This document shows positions 25,642 to 31,750 of a DNA stretch of 35,165 nt, piece after piece. Origin of the DNA: Rhodospirillales bacterium (GTDB taxonomy: Bacteria; Pseudomonadota; Alphaproteobacteria; Rhodospirillales; SHVU01); NCBI GenBank assembly GCA_009691105.1, contig SHVU01000019.1, positions 1 through 35,165 of the forward strand, given 5' to 3'. A program made the position numbers and the translations under genes. The stretch's first letter is position 1. Every line of letters begins with the position of its first letter. The notes beneath the pieces are model-generated. The model was not told the DNA's origin and made no database searches. It worked only from the letters and a program-made list of their open reading frames with translations.

Positions 25642-26559
25642 TTATTCGGCGGCCGCTCTCGCCACGGGAACGCCCAAGCGCTCGAGCCATTTGCGCATCT
25701 CCGCGATCTTGGCGTCCGACACCGGGCGCAGCGGCAGGCGGGGATAGCCGCCAGAGAAGCCGCGGAGCGTCATGGCCGCCTTGGTGGTCGCGTACATGTT
25801 GCCTTGGGCATCGCAGAAGGCGCGGAATTCCTGTCCGAGCTTCTGGATTTCCTGGGCCTTGGTGTCGTTGCCGGCCATGGTCTCGTTGTACAGGCTGACT
25901 GTCAGCTCCGGCCAGATGTTCGAATACGTGTCGACCCAACCGACGGCGCCCATCTTCAAGGCGGGATAGCCGAACATCGTCGAGGGACCGATGAAAATGC
26001 GGATGCGGTCGCCGGAGAGCTGATTCATCCGATAGAAATTGTTGTAGTCGAAGGACGAATCCTTGATGGCGACGACATTGTCGATTTCGGCGAGTCGCAC
26101 CACGATCTCGGGCGTCAACGCGAAGGTCTGCGACGGCAGGTTGTAGAGCATGATCGGAATGTTCACGGCCCTGGCGATCGTCTCGTAATGCGCGATGACG
26201 TCGTCGGTGCTCGGCTTCACGAAGAAGGGCGGGATGATCATCGCCCCGTCGCAGCCGACGTCTTTGGCGGCTTGCGTGATCTCGATGGCCTCGGACGTGG
26301 TGATCGCGCCGGTTCCGCCGATGACCGTGATCCGGCCTTTCGCCGCCTTGACGGCGACTTCGAGAAGGCGTTTCCGCTCGTCCGTGTTCTGGGCCCAGAA
26401 TTCGCCGGTGCAGCCGTTGGCGACGATGCCGGTGGCGCCGGCGCGGATCAGGCCTTCGACGTTATGGGCGAAGGCGCTCTCATCGATCCGGCCTTGCCGA
26501 TCGAAGGGGGTCACGATCGCCGTGAACGGACCCTGCCATTTGACCGAATTCTTATCCAT
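25642..26559 (-). CDS. DapA-like (dihydrodipicolinate synthase family) aldolase
   Basis: A 305-residue (beta/alpha)8 enzyme using a Schiff-base lysine. Seen: WQGPFTAIVTPFDRQGRID, the carboxylate-binding CTGEFW (TGE motif, residues 51-53), Tyr139 in MLYNLPSQT and Lys166 in VVAIKDSS. Start ATG 26559 is favoured because GGAGGG lies five bases upstream; an ATG four codons earlier precedes it. It heads the minus-strand operon with the flavin reductase and FAD oxidoreductase genes. The catabolic context argues against lysine biosynthesis; a pyruvate-linked lyase or dehydratase of sugar acids or hydroxy amino acids is more likely, which is inference. Confidence 0.88.
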   Translation of the reverse strand: MDKNSVKWQGPFTAIVTPFDRQGRIDESAFAHNVEGLIRAGATGIVANGCTGEFWAQNTDERKRLLEVAVKAAKGRITVIGGTGAITTSEAIEITQAAKDVGCDGAMIIPPFFVKPSTDDVIAHYETIARAVNIPIMLYNLPSQTFALTPEIVVRLAEIDNVVAIKDSSFDYNNFYRMNQLSGDRIRIFIGPSTMFGYPALKMGAVGWVDTYSNIWPELTVSLYNETMAGNDTKAQEIQKLGQEFRAFCDAQGNMYATTKAAMTLRGFSGGYPRLPLRPVSDAKIAEMRKWLERLGVPVARAAAE

Positions 26560-26585
26560 TCGACCCTCCATTGGGCGTCAGAACT

Positions 26586-26621
26586 CGTATATACGCGGAA
26601 TTGCGGCGTCGTGTATAGACG
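26586..26621. promoter_or_regulatory. Palindromic sites in the divergent promoter region
   Basis: CGTATATACG (26586-26595) is a perfect 10-bp palindrome, and 21 bases on, CGTC-GTGTATA-GACG (26607-26621) is an inverted repeat with a similar TATA-containing centre. Both lie between the divergent DapA-like and deacetylase genes, an ideal spot for a common operator. GntR-type regulators often bind short GTATAC-like palindromes; no regulator gene is in the window. Confidence 0.45.
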
Positions 26622-26654
26622 GTAGGTCGGACCACTCTTTTGTCACGGAATCCC

Positions 26655-27542
26655 ATGACATTTCCTCGCGATCGGATCACCTATTCGCCAATCGTCAAGC
26701 GCCCGCCCTTGAAGCTTCCGGGTGGCGCGCGCCTCGTCGTCTGGCCCGTGGTCAACATCGAGGAATGGGAAATCACCCGGCCCATGGCGCGGCAAGCGTC
26801 GGGCCCGCCGATGGGCGTCCAACAGGTCCCAGATTTTCCGAACTGGACCTGGCACGAGTACGGAATGCGGGTCGGCTTCTGGCGTCTCAAGGCGGCGTTC
26901 GACAAGCTGAAAATCCGCGCGACGATGTCGTTGAACGCAGAGGTCTGCAACACCTGTCCAGACGTGCCCCGCGCCGCCCACGACTCTGGGTGGGAAATCA
27001 TGGCGCATTGCGTCGTGCAGATGCCGATTTCCCAAGTTCAGGATCAACGCGCCATGATCCGGCGCTCGATCGAGATTATCGAGGGCTTCACCGGCAAGCG
27101 GCCGCGCGGCTGGCTGGGGCCGGGGCGCAGCCAGACCTACGAGACCATCGACTATGTCGCCGAGGCCGGGCTCGAATATTTCGCGGATTGGATCCTCGAC
27201 GACCAGCCGGTGGAAGTGAAAAGCGCCCACGGTACGATCGTCTCGATCCCGTACACGGTCGAGCTCAACGACATCACCGTCAATGTCGCCCACATGCAGC
27301 CGTCCGATGGCTTGAACAAGCGCATCAATGATGCCTTCGAGACGCTCTACGCCGAATCCAAGACCTCGGCGCGGATCATGGCGATCGGCGTGCATCCGTA
27401 TGTCACCGGCGCGGCGCACCGCATCAAATACTTCGAGGAGACGCTGGCGTACTTGAAGAAGCAGAAGGGCGTCGTCTTCTGGACCGGCGAGCAGATCCTG
27501 GATTGGTACAAGGGCGAGATGAAAAAGCAGAGGGCGCGATGA
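26655..27542 (+). CDS. Polysaccharide deacetylase family, allantoinase (PuuE)-like hydrolase
   Basis: A 295-residue NodB-fold protein. The closest pattern I recall is the cofactor-independent allantoinase PuuE group: LVVWPVVNIEEWE, FPNWTWHEYGMRVGFWRL, a GWEIMAHCVVQ segment, RPRGWLGPGRSQTYETIDYV and YFADWILDDQPVEV. ATG 26655 is used; an in-frame TTG at 26640 could add five residues. The last four bases overlap the next gene (ATGA). It is divergent from the DapA-like gene and cotranscribed with an AtzG-like protein and an amidase, so it probably hydrolyses a cyclic amide or ureide upstream of the amidase. Exact substrate unknown. Confidence 0.85.
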   Translation: MTFPRDRITYSPIVKRPPLKLPGGARLVVWPVVNIEEWEITRPMARQASGPPMGVQQVPDFPNWTWHEYGMRVGFWRLKAAFDKLKIRATMSLNAEVCNTCPDVPRAAHDSGWEIMAHCVVQMPISQVQDQRAMIRRSIEIIEGFTGKRPRGWLGPGRSQTYETIDYVAEAGLEYFADWILDDQPVEVKSAHGTIVSIPYTVELNDITVNVAHMQPSDGLNKRINDAFETLYAESKTSARIMAIGVHPYVTGAAHRIKYFEETLAYLKKQKGVVFWTGEQILDWYKGEMKKQRAR

Positions 27543-27736
27543 AGAAAGAGACCTTTCGCGATATAGCCGACTCGGTGTTGGCCGTGCCGATGGAAGACGA
27601 GCGGATCGATCGACTGTTAGCGACCGTGAACCGCGCCAACGACGCGGTCCGCAAGGCCGCGGAAAAACTTCCGATCGGCGCTCAACCGTCGGACTTCTTC
27701 GCGCTTCTCGAAAGCGAACGCACCCGCCGGTCATGA
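27539..27736 (+). CDS. AtzG-like small subunit (GatC-related)
   Basis: A 65-residue helical protein, MKKETFRDIADSVLAVPM then RIDRLLATVNRANDAV, with no membrane segment. It overlaps the gene before by ATGA and the amidase after it by four bases. Small proteins in this position resemble AtzG/DUF4089 and GatC, which wrap around and stabilise their amidase partner (AtzE or GatA). The assignment rests mainly on length, helix pattern and being directly coupled to an amidase gene; the sequence itself is short. Confidence 0.6.
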   Translation: MKKETFRDIADSVLAVPMEDERIDRLLATVNRANDAVRKAAEKLPIGAQPSDFFALLESERTRRS

Positions 27737-29163
27737 CCGCGAGCCGTCTCGCCGATCTCTCGATGATCGAAACCGCCGCGGCGATCGCCAAAGGCGAGAT
27801 CACGTCCGAGGCCGCGACCCGCTCGGTTCTCGATCGCTTGAAAACGATCGGGCCGAAAGTGAACTGCGTCATCGCCATCGAAGAAGACGAAGCGATGGCG
27901 GCGGCGCGGGTTGCCGATGCCGAGCGTGCCAAGGGCCAGTTGCGCGGCCCGCTCCACGGCGTGCCCATGGGCCACAAGGACCTGCTGTTTCGCAAGGGCA
28001 AGGTCGTGACCAGCGGCGCCAAGATCACCCGCGGCTTCGTCGCTCCGACGACGGCGACGGTGCTGGAGCGGCTCGAGGCCGCCGGCGCCATCTATGTTGC
28101 GGCGCTGCATCTCGCCGAATTCGCCCGCAGCCCGACCGGTCACAATGAGCATTTCGGGCCCTGCCGCAATCCGTGGAATCTCGACCATGTCACCGGCGGC
28201 TCGTCGAGCGGGTCGGGCGCGGCGGTCGCGGCACGCTTGGTGCCGGCGGCGTTGGGCTCCGATACCGGTGGCTCGATCCGCCTGCCGGCCTCGATCTGCG
28301 GTGTCGTCGGGCTCATGCCGACCCAGACCCGCGTCAGCCGCGCTGGCGTCATGCCCCTGTCGTGGTCGATGGACACGGTCGGTCCGATGGCGCGGGATGC
28401 CCGCGATTGCGCCCGCTTGCTCAGCATCATCGCCGGCGCCGATCCGCGCGATCTGACGACCAGCCACGCGCCGGTTCCAGATTATGAAAAGGCCATGCCG
28501 ACGTCGCTCAAAGGTCTACGCGTCGGTGTGCCGCGGCGCTTCTATTACGACCCCGTGACTCCGGAGGTCGGCAAAGCGCTGGACGAAAGCCTGCGCGTCT
28601 TCCGCGATGTCGGCGCCGTAATCACCGATACCGACGTTCCTGACATGGCCTTGATCGACGAGGTCCAGCACATCGTCCGCGAATGCGAGGCGGCGACGGT
28701 GCACGGCCGGTGGCTACGCTCGCGGCCCAAAGATTTCGCTGATCAGGTGCGAAGCCGTACCGAACCCGGGCTCTTCTATACGGCGACGCGCTATCTGGAG
28801 GCGCTCGATCTTCGTGCCCCGATCGTCGCCGAGTTTCTCGCCAAGGCATTCGGCGACAACGACATCCTGCATCTTCCCGGCGTTCCGATCCCGGTCCCGA
28901 CCATCGCCGAGACGACGACGGGCGGGCCCGAAGCGATCGCCAAGATGATCCGCCTCGTCGGGCACTGCACCCGCCACATTAACTTCTTGGGATTACCGGC
29001 GATTGCCGTGCCCTGCGGCTTCTCGGCGAGCGGGCTTCCGATCGCGTTCCAATTGATCGGCCGGCCCTTTGGCGAGGCGACGCTGTTGGGCGCCGCCGAC
29101 CGCTATCAGGCGGTGACCGACTGGCGGCGCCGGGCTCCGGCGATCGCGACCGGCGCGGCATAG
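27733..29163 (+). CDS. Amidase-signature family hydrolase, AtzE-like
   Basis: A 476-residue amidase with the Ser-cisSer-Lys triad visible: Lys82 in GHKDLL, the Gly/Ser-rich stretch GGSSSGSGAAVAA around residues 155-167 with the cis-Ser, and the nucleophile Ser181 in GSDTGGSIRLPA. Family length is normal. It follows an AtzG-like small protein, suggesting an AtzE-type heterocomplex that hydrolyses a carboxybiuret, ureide or similar amide. It is in a plus-strand operon with the allantoinase-like gene. The 3' end overlaps the convergent aminotransferase gene by 58 bases. Confidence 0.9.
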   Translation: MTASRLADLSMIETAAAIAKGEITSEAATRSVLDRLKTIGPKVNCVIAIEEDEAMAAARVADAERAKGQLRGPLHGVPMGHKDLLFRKGKVVTSGAKITRGFVAPTTATVLERLEAAGAIYVAALHLAEFARSPTGHNEHFGPCRNPWNLDHVTGGSSSGSGAAVAARLVPAALGSDTGGSIRLPASICGVVGLMPTQTRVSRAGVMPLSWSMDTVGPMARDARDCARLLSIIAGADPRDLTTSHAPVPDYEKAMPTSLKGLRVGVPRRFYYDPVTPEVGKALDESLRVFRDVGAVITDTDVPDMALIDEVQHIVRECEAATVHGRWLRSRPKDFADQVRSRTEPGLFYTATRYLEALDLRAPIVAEFLAKAFGDNDILHLPGVPIPVPTIAETTTGGPEAIAKMIRLVGHCTRHINFLGLPAIAVPCGFSASGLPIAFQLIGRPFGEATLLGAADRYQAVTDWRRRAPAIATGAA

Positions 29164-29996
29164 GCGCTGTAGCTGTCGATCAAGGCCTGGGTCAGTTCAC
29201 CGACCCGGCCGTTGCCGATGGCTTTACCGTCGATCTTAGTGACGGGCAAAACGCAGATCGTGGCGCTGGTCTGAAAAGCTTCCTTGGCGGCCTTGGCTTC
29301 GGCGGCCGTGAAGGGACGCTCGACGAAAGTGATTCCGAGCTTCTTGGCGAGTCCGATCGCCGTCATGCGCGTGATGCCGCGCAGGATGTCGGAGCTCGCC
29401 GGGCGCGTCATCAGTTCCTTGTCCTTGGTCACGATCCAGGCGTTGGACGCCGAGCTTTCGGTGATGAAGCCGGCTTCGTCGACCATCCAGGAGTCGAAAG
29501 CCCCAGCATCGATGCCTTGCTGCTTGGCGAGGACGTTCGGTAGCAGCGACGTCGATTTGACGTCGCGGCGTTTCCAGCGAATGTCGGGAACCGTGATCAC
29601 GCCGACGCCACGGGCCAGCTTCTCGGAATCGGGCCGGGCCATCGGTCGCGCCATCAGGATCAGCGTCGTCCTGGCCTTGGCCGGGAAGCCGGCCGAACGC
29701 GGCGCGGTGCCGCGCGTCACTTGGATGTAGATCATGCCGTAGTCGATCCGATTGCGGCGGATGACTTCGCGCATGATGCGTTTCAGAGAGGGACGGGCGA
29801 AGTCCGGGGTCATCCGAATTTCGCGCATCGACCGATCGAGCCGTTCGAGGTGCGGATCCTCGTCCACGAAATGGCCGTCCGCGACTAGGATCACCTCGTA
29901 GACGGAATCGGCGAATTGCAAACCCCGGTCCTCGATCTGGACCGCGGGATCGCGGTGTGGGACGTATCGACCGTTGATGTAAGCAATGCGGGACAT
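29106..29996 (-). CDS. Class IV (branched-chain/D-amino acid) aminotransferase
   Basis: A 296-residue fold-type IV PLP enzyme. Lys147 in RRDVKSTSLLPNVLAKQQ is the cofactor-binding lysine, placed almost as in Bacillus D-amino-acid transaminase (Lys145). Also seen: AYINGRYVPHRDPAVQIEDRG, IYIQVTRGTAPR, SWMVDEAGFITESSASNAW and DILRGITRM. D-amino-acid transaminase is the best guess. The last 15 or so residues (after SYSAYA) are encoded by antisense of the amidase 3' end and extend past the usual family length, as if the original stop had been lost. It converges on the amidase gene. Confidence 0.87.
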   Translation of the reverse strand: MSRIAYINGRYVPHRDPAVQIEDRGLQFADSVYEVILVADGHFVDEDPHLERLDRSMREIRMTPDFARPSLKRIMREVIRRNRIDYGMIYIQVTRGTAPRSAGFPAKARTTLILMARPMARPDSEKLARGVGVITVPDIRWKRRDVKSTSLLPNVLAKQQGIDAGAFDSWMVDEAGFITESSASNAWIVTKDKELMTRPASSDILRGITRMTAIGLAKKLGITFVERPFTAAEAKAAKEAFQTSATICVLPVTKIDGKAIGNGRVGELTQALIDSYSAYAAPVAIAGARRRQSVTA

Positions 29997-30055
29997 CGGA
30001 GCCCATCCATAGACCGAATTCGGGACGGCCGCCTAGAGGCGACGCAACCGCAAGG

Positions 30056-31003
30056 CTACTGTTTTTCGGCCCCGTAGAAGAGGGTCACGACATGCCGGGC
30101 CTCGGCGAAGAACAGCCAACGCTCCATCAGAACGCCGACCAGTGCCGAGACCGCCGCCAACCCTGCGGGAATCGCCGCCCAGGGGCGGATCGTGGCGGTC
30201 TGGACCGCCAGGCACAGCATCGGCAGGACAAAGGCCGCGACCGAGGCCATCGTCCGTAGCTTGGCGGCGTGCTTGCGGGCGACGCGGTAACCCATCTCGC
30301 GCATCACGTAGTTTTCTTCCGTGTGCGGGGCAATGAGCTGACGGACCGTTCCGAAACGGCCGAGGCCGGTGGCAGTGCCGGACGTGCTGCGCGGCTTTTC
30401 GGTATCGATCGCGCGCCAATAGAGCCGCTTGATGAGATAGGCGACGACGATAGCGATCGAGCCGACGCCGCTCGCCGGTTCTGCCGGCAGAACCGTGAGC
30501 TCGATGAGTGCGTTAACGAGAACCGCGCCGGTCATGATCGAGAGTGCTAGATAATTCGCAACGACCCAGGCGTTGTCCCATTGCGGGATCGTGGTCAGGC
30601 TTCGATAAATCATCGCGGTGCAGGCGACGGTCACGGCCGCAAAACCGGCGGTCGCGAGGCCGGCGATGCTCCACGCGCTGTGGTTCGTGCCCAGGATCAC
30701 CCAGCCGATGCCGAAGATGCCGGTTGGAACGTACGTCGCGACGGCGATCACACCTTCGCGCGACAGCCACGACGAGCGCCATTGGCTGAAGGCCCGCCAC
30801 ATGCGCTCGGGCCGGCCGAGATGAAAGGCCGAGGCAACGAGTCCGAATGAAATGGCGCCGAGCGCGACCGCGAAGGCCACGAACCCGAACAGCCGATCGG
30901 CCGGCAGCCACTCGGCCGCCGCGCCGATGCCGAGCATGACCAAGAGGCCGTAACCGGCGCCGGACGCCGTCGTGAACAGGATGACGGAATACGCGGGATG
31001 CAC
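30056..31003 (-). CDS. DmsC/SoeC-like membrane anchor subunit
   Basis: A 315-residue integral membrane protein with about eight helices (e.g. GYGLLVMLGIGAAAEWL, RLFGFVAFAVALGAISFGLV, LALSIMTGAVLVNALIEL). The conserved cytoplasmic segments ASAFHLGRPERMWRAFSQWRSSWLSREG mark the DmsC family, here quoted in part. It anchors an iron-sulfur/molybdenum complex and exchanges electrons with the quinone pool. It begins 9 bases after the stop of the iron-sulfur subunit gene and is the third gene of the operon. Confidence 0.88.
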   Translation of the reverse strand: MHPAYSVILFTTASGAGYGLLVMLGIGAAAEWLPADRLFGFVAFAVALGAISFGLVASAFHLGRPERMWRAFSQWRSSWLSREGVIAVATYVPTGIFGIGWVILGTNHSAWSIAGLATAGFAAVTVACTAMIYRSLTTIPQWDNAWVVANYLALSIMTGAVLVNALIELTVLPAEPASGVGSIAIVVAYLIKRLYWRAIDTEKPRSTSGTATGLGRFGTVRQLIAPHTEENYVMREMGYRVARKHAAKLRTMASVAAFVLPMLCLAVQTATIRPWAAIPAGLAAVSALVGVLMERWLFFAEARHVVTLFYGAEKQ

Positions 31004-31012
31004 GGTCGGCGG

Positions 31013-31750
31013 TTAGCGCGAGAGCAGGCGGTCAAGCCAGCCGAGGAACGGCTGGTCGGAACCGGGCGCCGGCGGCAATTCGGTCGGGGCGCCGGAGCGG
31101 GGTACGGCGTTGCGCGGCCGCGGCGGAAGATACTTGTTGGTCGGGCGATAGTTCGATTCCGGCATCAGGTCGTAGCCGCCGCGTTCCTCGACGAGCTTCG
31201 AGACTTTCGATGTCGGATCGCCAAGATCGCCGAAGTGGCGGGCACTCGACGGACAGGTCGAGACGCAAGCCGGGACACGTTCGTCTTCGCTCAGCGTCTC
31301 GTTGTAGATGCGGTCGATACAGAGGGTGCACTTCTTCATCGTGCCGCTGTGGCCGTCGTATTCGCGGGCGCCGTAAGGGCAAGCCCAGCTACACAGCTTG
31401 CAGCCGATGCAGAGCGCTTCGTCGATGAGAACGATGCCGTCTTCGGTCCGCTTGTAGGAGGCACCGGTCGGGCACACTGTGACGCAGGCGGCGTTCTCGC
31501 AATGCAGGCACGAGCGCGGGAAATGCACGGTCCGGCCGCCATCCTCGGCCTCGACCTCGTAGGTATGGACGCGGTTGAACCACACGCCAGACGGCTCGGA
31601 TCCATACGGGTCCTGATCCGTGAGCGGCGCCATTTCGCCGCCCGAGTTCCACTGCTTGCAGTTGACCGCGCAGGCGTGACACCCGACGCAGGTGTCGAGG
31701 TCGATCACCAGACCCAGCTTTTTGTCGGTGGCGGCGGGAAGCGTGGTCAC
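31013..31750 (-). CDS. Iron-sulfur subunit with four 4Fe-4S clusters (DmsB/SoeB-like)
   Basis: A 245-residue ferredoxin-like subunit. Sixteen Cys are arranged in four sets: C21/24/27/31 (CVGCHACAVNC), C81/84/89/93, C114/117/120/124 (CIGCKLCSWAC) and C141/144/162/166. That is the four-cluster wire of DmsB, PsrB and SoeB. There is no signal peptide. GTG 31750 overlaps the stop of the catalytic subunit gene (GTGA) and is the chosen start; the longer frame is antisense-like. The C-terminal 45 residues are Pro/Arg-rich. It passes electrons between the molybdenum subunit and the membrane anchor. Confidence 0.92.
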   Translation of the reverse strand: MTTLPAATDKKLGLVIDLDTCVGCHACAVNCKQWNSGGEMAPLTDQDPYGSEPSGVWFNRVHTYEVEAEDGGRTVHFPRSCLHCENAACVTVCPTGASYKRTEDGIVLIDEALCIGCKLCSWACPYGAREYDGHSGTMKKCTLCIDRIYNETLSEDERVPACVSTCPSSARHFGDLGDPTSKVSKLVEERGGYDLMPESNYRPTNKYLPPRPRNAVPRSGAPTELPPAPGSDQPFLGWLDRLLSR

